A stretch of 10,558 nt of DNA from an uncultured Pseudomonadota bacterium (GCA_903890265.1 CAITAM010000472.1:1-10558); one strand, 5' to 3'; shown: positions 1 to 8,100, counted from the stretch's first letter. Notes: generated from the sequence alone by a model not told the origin. Translations and numbers: made by a program.

Positions 1-2700
1 CCGAACGTGCCGGCAGCGCAGCTCACGCTCACCGACGGGCTGGTGCTGACCAGCCAGAACCGCTGGCCGTCGCTGCGCTTTGACCTTGCCGCACTCTGTC
101 TCGGCGCGGGCGCTTCGCTGTGGAGTGCGGGCTTCTACTACAAGACCTTCATGTGGCCGTCGTGGCGCACCTACGAGGGAATGATCCGCCGCCTCGCGGG
201 GCTCGGCTACGCGCCGGGTGCGAGCAACCTGCCGGACACGACGGTGCACCATCGCAGCGCCGACGTGGTCATTGCCGGCGGCGGCGCGGCGGGCCTCGTC
301 TGTGCCCTGCAGGCGGCTCGCAGCGGCCTGCGGGTTACGCTGCTCGAGCGCTCGCCCGTGCTCGGCGGTGAGCTCGAATTCGAGACCGCCACCATCGATG
401 ACCTGCCGGCGCGCGAATGGCTGGCGCAAGCGGAAGCGACACTGCACGCGCTCGGTGTCTCGGTCCTGCGCAATACCGCGCTCATTTCGATCGCGGACGG
501 ACTCGCGATTGCGCACGAGCAGCCGAGTGGCATGCCGGGCGCGGACACCCTGCACAAACTTCATGCCCCCACCTTCGTCAATGCCATGGGCAGCGTCGAG
601 CGCGGCATCGCCTTCATCGACAACGACCGGCCCGGCGTCATGCTCACCGGTGCGGCCGAGCGGCTCGTCGCGTGCTACGGCGTGGCACCGGGTTCGGCCG
701 TCGTGCTGTTCGGCTGCCACGACCGGCTGTACGCCACGGCGCAGCGCCTGATCGCTTCCGGCGTCACGGTGCGCGCCGTGGTCGATACCCGCCAGGCGAC
801 CGGCGCCGCCGGCCGTGAGGCGCTGCAGGCGCAGGGCATTGAGTGCCTGCTCGGGCACGCCGTGGTCGCGGCGCGCGGCACGCCGGTCCTTCGCTCCGTG
901 TCGGTCGTGGCGCTCGATGCGCCGGCGCAATCGCGCACGATCCGCTGCGATGCCCTGCTCGTCGGGGGCGGCTGGACGCCGTACGTGTACTCCGACCTGC
1001 AGCAGGGCGGCCGGCCCACGTTCCGCGCGGAACTCGGCGCGTTCGTGGCGACCGACCAGCCGGCCTGGCGCTGCACGATCGGCGCGGCCGCGGGGCACCT
1101 CGACCTTCGGGCCGTGGTGGCCGACGCACACGCCATGGGGCTCACGCTGGCGGAATCGGCAGGCCGCACGCTCGATGCCGCCCTCGCCGCGCCGCGCGTC
1201 ACGGCGCACGACGGGACGCCAGCCCTCGAACCGTACTACCGCAGCCCGGCGGCACGGCGTGATGAAAAGCGGCAGTTCGTCGATCCGCAGAACGACGTCA
1301 CGGTGGCGGACCTGCGGCAGGCGATCGCCGAAGGGTTCGTCGACATCGAGCACATCAAGCGCTACACCACGCTGGGCATTGGTACCGAGCAGGGTCGCAC
1401 CGGTGGCACGCTGGGGGCGGCGATCGTGGCGGAACTGCGCGACCTGCCGCAGGCGGTCGTCACCCCGAGCCGCAGCCGCGGCCCGTTCCAGCCCGTGCCG
1501 ATGCACGTCCTGCGCGGCCACCGCACGGCCACCGAGCTGCGCCCGGGCCGGCGCACGGCACTCCACGACCTGCACCTGGCCGCCGGCGCGGAGCTTGAAC
1601 TCATGAGCGGCTGGCTGAGACCGCGCTTCTACACGGCGAACGGCGTGACCGCCGCCGCGGCGAGCGTCGTCGAGGCGCGGCGCGTGCGCGCCGAAGGCGG
1701 TATCTGCGACGCCTCGACGCTCGGCAAAATCGAAATCGCGGGGCCCGATGCCGCGACGTTCCTCGACCGCCTGTACCTCGGCCGGCCGAGTACGCTCGGC
1801 CTGCACCGGGCGCGCTACGCCGTGCTGCTCAGGGAAGACGGCATGGTGCTGGACGACGGCCTGATGCTGCGCTGTGGTCACGACCGCTTCCTCGCCACGA
1901 CGAGCTCGAGTCACCTCGGCCACGTCCTGTCGCACCTCGAGTTCTACCGCGACACCGAGTGCGCCGAGCAGCGCCTTGCCATCACGGATCTCACGGAGGC
2001 CTGGTCGGTGATCGTCGTCGCCGGACCTGCCAGTCGCGACGCGCTGCACGAGGTCCTGGGCGCGGCGTTCAGAGCGCCTCTCGATGCCCTGCGACACATG
2101 GATATCACGGACGGCCGCTGGGGCCAGTACCGCGTCAGGATCCTCCGGGCGAGCTTCACGGGCGAGCTTGCCTATGAAGTGCACTGCCAGCCCGCTGCCG
2201 CACCGCTCTTGTGGATGCGGCTCGCCGGGACCGGACTGCAGCCGTTCGGGCTTGAAGCGCTCGACGTGCTGCGAGTGGAGAAAGGCTATTTCACGAGTTC
2301 GGAGCTGAACGGCCAGACCACGCCGCTCGATGTGGGCCTCGAGCGCCTGGTAAACGTCGCCCGCTCGGCGGTTGGCGTGGCCCTGCTCGACCGCCCGGGC
2401 CTCACCGACCCCGAGCGGCCGCAACTCGTGGGTCTTCGCGCCGCGGACGGTCGTGCCTCGTTCGCCGGCGGCGCCCAGCTCACCGCGGACGCCGACTCGG
2501 TGCACAGCGTCGGCTATGTCACGTCAGCCGTCTACAGCCCACAGCTGGGTGAGACCGTGGGCCTCGCGCTCGTCGCCCGTCGGCTCGCCGTCCCCGGCCA
2601 GGAGCTTACCGCGAGGGATCCGATCCGCAGCGGCGACACGCCCGTGCGGATCGTCGCCCCCGTGCATTTCGATGCCAGTAACGAGCGGATGAAGGCATGA
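1..2700 (+). CDS. soxA: Sarcosine oxidase alpha subunit-like protein (5' end outside window)
   Basis: In the tetrameric enzyme this subunit binds NAD+ and carries a folate-binding T-protein-like half; the complex oxidises sarcosine to glycine, H2O2 and a one-carbon unit in the cytoplasm. The frame is open from base 1, and the first residues (PN, then AAQLTL) match the family about 100 residues in, so the N-terminal 2Fe-2S-like domain lies upstream; the GTG at 7 is not taken as the start. Visible landmarks: SQNRWPSL near 57-80, AGFYYKTFMWP near 127-160, the dinucleotide-binding GGGAAG near 277-294, NDRPGVML near 622-645, and the hallmark KRYTTLGIGTEQG near 1357-1395. The C-terminal aminomethyltransferase-like domain runs from about 1550, with DASTLGKIEI near 1710-1740, SFTGELAYEVH near 2153-2185 and GQTTPLDVGLERL near 2311-2350. 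The segment between GGGAAG and NDRPGVML looks compact. It overlaps the next gene by ATGA. The family call is firm; sarcosine as substrate is less certain. Confidence 0.9.
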   Translation, partial: PNVPAAQLTLTDGLVLTSQNRWPSLRFDLAALCLGAGASLWSAGFYYKTFMWPSWRTYEGMIRRLAGLGYAPGASNLPDTTVHHRSADVVIAGGGAAGLVCALQAARSGLRVTLLERSPVLGGELEFETATIDDLPAREWLAQAEATLHALGVSVLRNTALISIADGLAIAHEQPSGMPGADTLHKLHAPTFVNAMGSVERGIAFIDNDRPGVMLTGAAERLVACYGVAPGSAVVLFGCHDRLYATAQRLIASGVTVRAVVDTRQATGAAGREALQAQGIECLLGHAVVAARGTPVLRSVSVVALDAPAQSRTIRCDALLVGGGWTPYVYSDLQQGGRPTFRAELGAFVATDQPAWRCTIGAAAGHLDLRAVVADAHAMGLTLAESAGRTLDAALAAPRVTAHDGTPALEPYYRSPAARRDEKRQFVDPQNDVTVADLRQAIAEGFVDIEHIKRYTTLGIGTEQGRTGGTLGAAIVAELRDLPQAVVTPSRSRGPFQPVPMHVLRGHRTATELRPGRRTALHDLHLAAGAELELMSGWLRPRFYTANGVTAAAASVVEARRVRAEGGICDASTLGKIEIAGPDAATFLDRLYLGRPSTLGLHRARYAVLLREDGMVLDDGLMLRCGHDRFLATTSSSHLGHVLSHLEFYRDTECAEQRLAITDLTEAWSVIVVAGPASRDALHEVLGAAFRAPLDALRHMDITDGRWGQYRVRILRASFTGELAYEVHCQPAAAPLLWMRLAGTGLQPFGLEALDVLRVEKGYFTSSELNGQTTPLDVGLERLVNVARSAVGVALLDRPGLTDPERPQLVGLRAADGRASFAGGAQLTADADSVHSVGYVTSAVYSPQLGETVGLALVARRLAVPGQELTARDPIRSGDTPVRIVAPVHFDASNERMKA

Positions 2701-3179
2701 GCCACCAGCCGAACAGCACGCTCAACCCGGCGGGCAGCACCTTCGAATGGACAGGGTTCGGCGCAGTGCCGGCCGTCCTGGGTGCCGACGCCGGCACACC
2801 GGGGCGCGTAACCAGACAGGCCGACGGGCGAGTGCTCGCGATGCATTACGCACCTCGGCGCTGGTTACTGCCGGCGCCGGACGCTGCGCTGCTGAAGGCC
2901 CTGGGCTTTGCGAGCGGCGACGGTGTCCTGACCGAGGTCAGCGGAAAGTGGCGCGAGCTCGTCGTGGCCGGCGCCGCCTCGCCCGTCGAGCCCGTGCACC
3001 CGCTGCGCCTGAGCTTCGACTGCGATCGGGTGCTCGGCGGCCGGGACTGCGCCGCACTGACGCTGCTTGACTGCCCGGTCATCGCGGTACGCGACGGCCG
3101 CGACCTGTCGCTCTGGTTCGAGGCGAGTTTCGAGGCGAGTCTCGTGACCGCGGTGGCCCGCTACGGCGTGTCGATCTAG
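2697..3179 (+). CDS. soxG: Sarcosine oxidase gamma subunit-like protein (short, divergent)
   Basis: This 160-residue protein starts at the ATG inside the ATGA that ends soxA, so translation is probably coupled. Its place directly after the alpha subunit is where soxG lies in soxBDAG operons, and the C-terminal half (a stretch with ALTLLDCPVIAVRDG, then an LSLWFEASFEASL helix) fits the gamma subunit pattern of a hydrophobic strand followed by a helix. Gamma subunits are usually nearer 190-210 residues from memory, so this one is short, and its N-terminal half resembles nothing I recognise. In the T-protein-like fold of the family it packs against the folate half of the complex. A perfect 12-bp tandem duplication at 3117-3140 encodes FEAS twice. 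The call rests partly on position; a lineage-specific partner protein is possible. Confidence 0.65.
   Translation: MSHQPNSTLNPAGSTFEWTGFGAVPAVLGADAGTPGRVTRQADGRVLAMHYAPRRWLLPAPDAALLKALGFASGDGVLTEVSGKWRELVVAGAASPVEPVHPLRLSFDCDRVLGGRDCAALTLLDCPVIAVRDGRDLSLWFEASFEASLVTAVARYGVSI
3117..3140 (+). repeat. 12-bp perfect tandem duplication within soxG
   Basis: TTCGAGGCGAGT occurs twice head to tail (3117-3128 and 3129-3140), in frame, giving FEASFEAS near the C-terminus of the gamma-like subunit. It looks like a small recent slippage duplication. Confidence 0.85.
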
Positions 3180-3243
3180 CGGCCAGCCCGGGACCCGCAC
3201 CGGGTTATCCGGACCCCGCCCCACGGCAGGACGACACCCGCTA

Positions 3244-3272
3244 CGGCGCCGGGCCCTGACGGTCCGGCGCCG
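3244..3272. terminator. Candidate bidirectional terminator hairpin between convergent genes
   Basis: The arms 3244-3255 and 3261-3272 pair over 12 bp with a 5-base loop (CTGAC). The only non-Watson-Crick position is a G-U in the plus-strand RNA at 3253/3263 (C-A in the minus-strand RNA). It sits 64 bp after the soxG stop and 6 bp beyond the stop of the minus-strand lipoprotein gene. There is no T-run on either side, so it may act with Rho or only protect 3' ends. Confidence 0.5.
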
Positions 3273-3278
3273 CGACGG

Positions 3279-4451
3279 TCAGCGCTTGCCCTCGCCGTGC
3301 TCGTGCTCGTGCTCGTGCTCGGCCTTCGGTTCGGCCGGCTTCGGCGCACTCTTGGGCGCCGGTGCCGGATGCGGCGGCGGCGGTGGCGGCGCGTGGTTCA
3401 CGACCGGCGCCGGCGGTGGGGGCGGTGGTGCGTGATTCACGGCCGGCGCCGGCGGTGAGGGCGGCGGCGACGCGTGACTAACGGCCGGTGTCGGCGCGGT
3501 CGGTGACGCATGCGCCGCGGCCGGCGTCGGCGGCGGCGCGGTCACGGGATGCACCGGCGCGGGCGGGCGGGCGGCAACCACCCCGGGCGCCGTGAAGGCG
3601 GCCGGCTTCGGCGTTGCCGCAATCGTCGGATGCCCCTGGTTCGCGCTGTGACGGAGCACCGGGTTCTGTGCCGCCTGCTGCACGTGATTGATCTGTTCAC
3701 GCGTCGGCGCGACGTGCGCTTCATTGGCGGCGGCCATTTCGGCTGCGGTTGGCGCCGCCTGCACGCCGTGCGGGCCGCCCGAGACACTCGTGCGGTTGTT
3801 GGTCACGTTGTTCGTGACGTTGTTGTTGATCGTGTTGTTCGTCGTGTTGTTGGTGGTGTTGTTGACGGTGGTGTTGTTGACCGTCGTGTTGTTGACCGTC
3901 GTGTTGTTGACCACGGTCACGTTGTAGGTGTTGCGCACCACGGTGGTGTTCACGTTGGTGACCGCGGTGTTGTAGGCGAAGCGGCCGCCCTCGTCCCAGC
4001 GGCCGCCGACGAAGCCGACACCGACGTAGCCGAACCCGTAGTTGATGCCACCGTAGAACCCGACGTGCGGGCCCCAGTAGCCGCCGTGGAACACGTACGA
4101 CCCACCGACCCAGCCCCAGTACGCCGGGGTCCAGTAAACGCCCACGCGCGGCGGCTGCACCCAGGTGCCCGGTACCCAGTAGTACTCGTTACCGGCCCAG
4201 GCCCAGTAGCCCGGCGTCCAGATGAAGCCCGGCTCCGGGCAGGGCGGCTGCTCGTAGACCGGCAGCGGCGGGGGTTCGACCTGCACCGTCACCGTGGCAT
4301 TCGGGGCGGGGGCTTCGTAGACCACGCGCGGTGCCGGGTGCTCGTAGACGACCGGTTGCACCGTACAACCGGCGAAGGCCGCACCCACGGCCGTCGCGAC
4401 GAGCGCACGGGTGATCGGCAACACGGCGCGCTGAGCGATGATTTTCTTCAT
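3279..4451 (-). CDS. WXXGXW (YXWGXW)-repeat lipoprotein with Asn/Thr tract and Pro/His-rich tail
   Basis: This predicted 390-residue envelope protein has no known enzymatic role. The start at 4451 (MKKII) is preferred over an in-frame ATG at 4544 because it has an AAGGTGA ribosome-binding site 8 bp upstream and gives a proper signal peptide. The signal has basic K2K3, a hydrophobic stretch to about residue 27, and a lipobox-like FAGC with Cys29; F at -3 is not the usual residue. Residues 71-150 hold Trp/Tyr/Gly motifs (WTPGYWAW, YYWVPGTW, YWTPAYWGW, GGYWGP), typical of the WXXGXW repeat family. Residues 161-221 are an Asn/Thr/Val tract with NNTTV units, 323-360 are proline-rich with HASPP and NHAPPPPPP blocks, and the end is (EH)4 then GEGKR. 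It is last in the minus-strand series but separated by 173 bp, so it probably has its own promoter. Metal binding by the EH tail is speculation. Confidence 0.8.
   Translation of the reverse strand: MKKIIAQRAVLPITRALVATAVGAAFAGCTVQPVVYEHPAPRVVYEAPAPNATVTVQVEPPPLPVYEQPPCPEPGFIWTPGYWAWAGNEYYWVPGTWVQPPRVGVYWTPAYWGWVGGSYVFHGGYWGPHVGFYGGINYGFGYVGVGFVGGRWDEGGRFAYNTAVTNVNTTVVRNTYNVTVVNNTTVNNTTVNNTTVNNTTNNTTNNTINNNVTNNVTNNRTSVSGGPHGVQAAPTAAEMAAANEAHVAPTREQINHVQQAAQNPVLRHSANQGHPTIAATPKPAAFTAPGVVAARPPAPVHPVTAPPPTPAAAHASPTAPTPAVSHASPPPSPPAPAVNHAPPPPPPAPVVNHAPPPPPPHPAPAPKSAPKPAEPKAEHEHEHEHGEGKR
3297..3320 (-). repeat. Hexanucleotide repeat (GTGCTC)4 coding Glu-His tail
   Basis: Four perfect copies of GTGCTC on the plus strand (3297-3320) read as alternating Glu-His in the minus-strand lipoprotein, six codons before its stop. 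Copy number could vary by slippage without breaking the frame. Confidence 0.9.
3372..3485 (-). repeat. Proline-rich coding repeats in the lipoprotein
   Basis: Imperfect units of about 42 bp encode the successive blocks SHASPPPSPPAPAV, NHAPPPPPPAPVV and NHAPPPPPPHPAPA. They give the plus strand runs of GGCGGTGG-type sequence. This is an extended, disordered-looking spacer. Confidence 0.75.
3789..3971 (-). repeat. Asn/Thr-coding tandem repeats (12- and 15-bp units)
   Basis: On the plus strand, four 15-bp units starting GTGTTGTTGA run from 3856 to 3915; two of them (3871-3885 and 3886-3900) are identical. They are preceded by 12-bp units at 3832-3843 and 3844-3855. In the minus-strand protein these give NNTTV and NNTT repeats. 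The spelling (GTTGTT throughout) is lower in GC than the surroundings, as expected for Asn-rich coding. Confidence 0.85.
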
Positions 4452-4624
4452 GAATTCGGTCACCTTATGACTGACTTTGGCCGGGCACACGACTCTCGAC
4501 CGGGCACCCCCGGGACTCGACCGTGCTGTCACGGAGGGATCCACGGGGTCCCCTGAAACAGGAGCGCGGCAGCCGGTCGGGGGTGCACACCTTTAGGAAA
4601 TCTTAACCCGTTCCGACGTCAGGG
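4452..4624 (-). other. 173-bp intergenic leader upstream of the lipoprotein gene
   Basis: This lies between the aminotransferase stop and the lipoprotein start. An AT-rich island (4591-4607, minus-strand core TTAAGATTTCC) stands out against GC-rich surroundings and could hold a promoter, but I see no convincing -35/-10 pair. A weak imperfect hairpin pairs 4536-4542 with 4546-4552. Nothing else is recognised. Confidence 0.4.
4460..4466 (-). promoter_or_regulatory. Ribosome-binding site deciding the lipoprotein start
   Basis: The minus strand reads AAGGTGA, 8 bases before the ATG at 4451. It fixes the start at MKKII and removes 31 non-secretory residues that an upstream ATG at 4544 would add. 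Confidence 0.75.
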
Positions 4625-5815
4625 TCAGAGCACCGCCGCCACCGCCGCCACCACGCGGGCGATGGCGGCCGGATTGAGTCCAGCGAGATTGATGCGACTG
4701 TCCGGCGCGCAGTAGACGTGATGGTCGTGTCGCAGGGCCTCGACCGCGGCGGGCGGTAACCCGAGCAGCGAGAACATGCCGCGCTGCCGGCCGATGAACG
4801 AGAAGTCGCGTCGGGGAATCTCGCGCCCCAGCGCGTCGGCCAGGTCGAGCCGCAGCGCCGCCAGTCGCTGGCGCATGGCGTCGAGCTCGGCCTGCCAGTC
4901 CGCACGCAGTGCCGCATCCGCCCACAGGACGCCCACCGTCGCCGCGCCGTGGTCGGGCGGCATGGAATACATCCGCCGGGCGAGCCGCATCAGGTGGGTG
5001 TGCACGGCGTGTGCTTCGGCGGGCGACCGCCCCGTGTAGATCACCGCGCCCACGCGCTCGCGGTAGAGCCCGAAGTTCTTCGAGCAGCTGACCGTGATGA
5101 GCACTTCGGGTAACTCCGCGGCGAGGCGGCGGACCCAGCGCGCGTCCTGCTCGAGGCCCTCGCCCAGCCCCTGGTAGGCAAGGTCGAGAAGTGGCAGGAG
5201 CTGCCGGCGTTGCAGCACTGCGAGCAGTTCCTCCCACTGCGGATCGGCGAGATCCGCGCCGGTCGGATTGTGGCAGGACGGCTGCAGCAGGATCACGGTG
5301 CCTGCGGGCATGGCATCCAGCGACGCCAGCAGGGCCGGGAAATCGATACCGCGCGCCGCTTCGTCGTAGTAGGGGTAGCGGACCGTCTCAAGACCGGCGC
5401 CCCCGATCAGCGCCGGGTGGTTGGGCCAGGTCGGCGTGCTGAGCGCGACCCGGGTGCCGGGTGCCGTCTCGTGCACGAGGTCGGCGGCGAGCCGCAGCGC
5501 GCCACAGCCGCCGGGGGTCTGCAGGGTCACGGCGCGTCGCTCGGTCACCGCCGGATGGGTCGTGCCGAGCACGAGCTCGGTCAGCGCGGCATTGAAGGCG
5601 GCGTTGCCCGACGCCGGCAGGTAGGTCTTCGTCCTCTCAAGTTCCGCGACCCGCGCCTGGGCGATACGCACCGCCCGCATGACCGGCGTCTGCCCGGCGT
5701 CGTCCCGGTACACGCCGACCCCGACGTCGACCTTGCTGTCGCTCGGGTCGGCCGCAAACGCCGCCGAAATCCCGAGTATCGGGTCGGGCGCGAGCGCATC
5801 GAGGTTCTCAAACAT
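4625..5815 (-). CDS. Class I aromatic/aspartate-type amino acid aminotransferase
   Basis: This PLP enzyme of the AspC/TyrB family moves amino groups between an aromatic or acidic amino acid and a 2-oxoacid such as 2-oxoglutarate, in the cytoplasm. At 396 residues it has the family's usual length. Active-site residues are in place: W130 in STPTWPNHP, N183 in HNPTG, D211 and Y214 in LDLAYQGLGEG, the PLP-binding lysine K246 in SCSKNFGLYRERVG with R254 eight residues on, and R374 in DSRINLAGL, which grips the substrate carboxylate. The start at 5815 (MFENLDALAPDPILG) matches the family N-terminus and has CGGAGA 8 bp upstream; an in-frame ATG at 5995 would run back into the hydrolase gene. It follows that gene by 46 bp and is probably co-transcribed. 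Whether it prefers aromatic or acidic substrates cannot be read from the motifs. Confidence 0.92.
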   Translation of the reverse strand: MFENLDALAPDPILGISAAFAADPSDSKVDVGVGVYRDDAGQTPVMRAVRIAQARVAELERTKTYLPASGNAAFNAALTELVLGTTHPAVTERRAVTLQTPGGCGALRLAADLVHETAPGTRVALSTPTWPNHPALIGGAGLETVRYPYYDEAARGIDFPALLASLDAMPAGTVILLQPSCHNPTGADLADPQWEELLAVLQRRQLLPLLDLAYQGLGEGLEQDARWVRRLAAELPEVLITVSCSKNFGLYRERVGAVIYTGRSPAEAHAVHTHLMRLARRMYSMPPDHGAATVGVLWADAALRADWQAELDAMRQRLAALRLDLADALGREIPRRDFSFIGRQRGMFSLLGLPPAAVEALRHDHHVYCAPDSRINLAGLNPAAIARVVAAVAAVL

Positions 5816-5861
5816 CCGTGGGTCTCCGTAACGCCGGCACGGTCCGCGCCCGTGACCGGAC

Positions 5862-6748
5862 TCAGGCGCCGAGTTCGCGCGCGTGGTGGGCGAGGTGGTC
5901 GTCGATAAACGACTGGATGAAGTAATAGCCGTGGTCGTAGCCCTCGTGCAGGCGCTGCACGAGGTCAACGCCCGCGGCGCGGCACGCGTCGGCAAGCAAC
6001 GCGGGCTTGAGCTCCCGTTCGAGGAAGGGATCCGCCAGGCCCTGATCCACCAGCACCGGTCGCGGCCACCGCGCGCCGCCGTGCCGCGTGATCAGCGAGG
6101 CGGCGTCGCAATCAAGCCACGCGGCGCGATCGGCACCGAGGTAATGGCCGAGCGCCTTCTCGCCCCACGGGCACTGGCTGGCGGCGGAAATCGGTGCGAA
6201 CGCCGAGACGGAGCGGTACAGCGTCGGGTGCTTCAGGGCGAGCGTGAGGGCCCCGTGGCCGCCCATCGAGTGGCCAAAGAGTCCCGTGCGCGCCGGGTCG
6301 ACCGGAAAGTGCGCCGCCACCAGCGCCGGCAGTTCCGCGCTGACGTAGGTCTCCATCCGGTAGTGTGCGGACCACGGCGACTGCGTCGCATCAAGGTAAA
6401 AGCCGGCGGCGACACCAAAATCCCAGTGGTCCCGGTCGCCCGGCAGCGGTACGTCGCGGGGACTCGTGTCCGGGGCGACGAGCACGAGCCCGAGCTCGGC
6501 AGCGCGGCGCAGCGCCCCGGCCTTGATCAGAAACGTCTCCTCGGTGCAGGTCAGCCCGGCGAGGTAATAGAGCACCGGCCGCGGCGTGGCGGCGTTGGCG
6601 CCGTCCGGCACGAAGATGCCAAAGCGCATCGCGCATTGCGTCGCCCGGGACGCGTGCCGGTAGAAGCGAACGAGACCCCCGTGGCAGGTATGGCTTGCGA
6701 GGAGCTCAAGCGCCCCCGACCCCTGCTCCGAACCCGCGGTCGCCGCCA

Positions 6749-6749
<1 letters not shown>
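5862..6749 (-). CDS. frmB: S-formylglutathione hydrolase
   Basis: This 295-residue serine hydrolase of the esterase D/FrmB family releases formate and glutathione from S-formylglutathione, the second step of glutathione-dependent formaldehyde removal. The alpha/beta-hydrolase nucleophile is S161 in GHSMGGHGA, with D240 in DQGLADPFL and H273 in GYDHGYYFI completing the triad. YYLAGLTCTEETF near 61-73 carries the oxyanion region and a conserved Cys, and PWSAHYRMETYV near 125-136 is also typical. The ATG at 6749 shares its A with the dehydrogenase stop (TGATG on the minus strand). There is no strong Shine-Dalgarno, so translation probably depends on re-initiation after the upstream gene. The first 12 residues (MAATAGSEQGSG) are a small extension before the conserved part. 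Also known as fghA. Confidence 0.95.
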
Positions 6750-7858
<1,109 letters not shown>

Positions 7859-7894
7859 CGCTGGATCCCCAGTGGCGCTTACGGTGGGTCCGGG

Positions 7895-7986
7895 GCCGAC
7901 GAGCGGGCAGACAGGCGTCGCGTGGCCGTGCGCCGGACCGCCGGTACTATGCCTTTGCCGAATGACACACACAATCGCTCGTCGGC
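7895..7986. repeat. 11-bp perfect inverted repeat flanking the dehydrogenase promoter
   Basis: GCCGACGAGCG at 7895-7905 is repeated in inverse at 7976-7986 with 70 bp between, enclosing the candidate promoter. A third, direct copy of the core GACGAGCG lies at 7994-8001; with the copy at 7976-7983 it forms an 8-bp stem around 10 bases. It could be paired operator sites. The same 8-mer also occurs by chance in coding sequence near 4399, so this is tentative. Confidence 0.4.
7946..7974 (-). promoter_or_regulatory. Candidate sigma-70 promoter for the formaldehyde dehydrogenase gene
   Basis: The minus strand has TTGTGT (7969-7974) and CATAGT (7946-7951), separated by 17 bp, about 90 bp before the start codon. 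The -10 matches four of six consensus bases; the -35 is weaker and carries only TTG strongly. It is the least GC-rich part of the divergent region. Confidence 0.45.
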
Positions 7987-8045
7987 GCGGTCGGACGAGC
8001 GCGCGGCGCGTGCGGCTTGCCGGTAGACTGCAGCGCACCGCGATC

Positions 8046-8066
8046 GGCGCCGGCCCCGCCGGCGCC
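8046..8066. repeat. 9-bp perfect GC-rich hairpin upstream of the MFS gene
   Basis: GGCGCCGGC (8046-8054) pairs perfectly with GCCGGCGCC (8058-8066) around a CCC loop, ending 34 bp before the MFS ATG. It could be an attenuator-like leader structure, an operator, or the product of GC-rich composition. Confidence 0.45.
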
Positions 8067-8100
8067 TGCCGGACCGGTCGCGCCGCCGAGCACCACGCCT

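Noticed and set aside
2697..3179. SoxG considered as a truncated or frameshifted gene
   Set aside because: It has a coupled ATG, an uninterrupted frame and a proper stop followed by a hairpin. It is short but looks intact.
3789..3971. Regular short repeats considered as a CRISPR array
   Set aside because: The 12- and 15-bp units have no spacers and are in frame within a protein gene.
4522..4552. Possible terminator in the gap before the lipoprotein gene (CGTG-CTGT-CACG and the imperfect 4536-4552 stem)
   Set aside because: Stems are only 4 to 7 bp with a mismatch and no T-run; too weak to call in GC-rich sequence.
3510..4556. Long open plus-strand frame (348 codons) opposite the lipoprotein gene
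   Set aside because: It is Arg/Val/His-rich nonsense from reading the repeats backwards, with no family resemblance. The minus strand has a signal peptide, ribosome-binding site and WXXGXW motifs.
5816..5995. 60-residue N-terminal extension of the aminotransferase
   Set aside because: It would overlap the hydrolase coding region and is Ser/Thr/Arg-rich without homology. The start at 5815 has a ribosome-binding site.
7859..8038. 60-residue N-terminal extension of the formaldehyde dehydrogenase
   Set aside because: It is an open frame only. Class III alcohol dehydrogenases begin at the MKTKAAVAY position, and the candidate promoter lies inside the extension.
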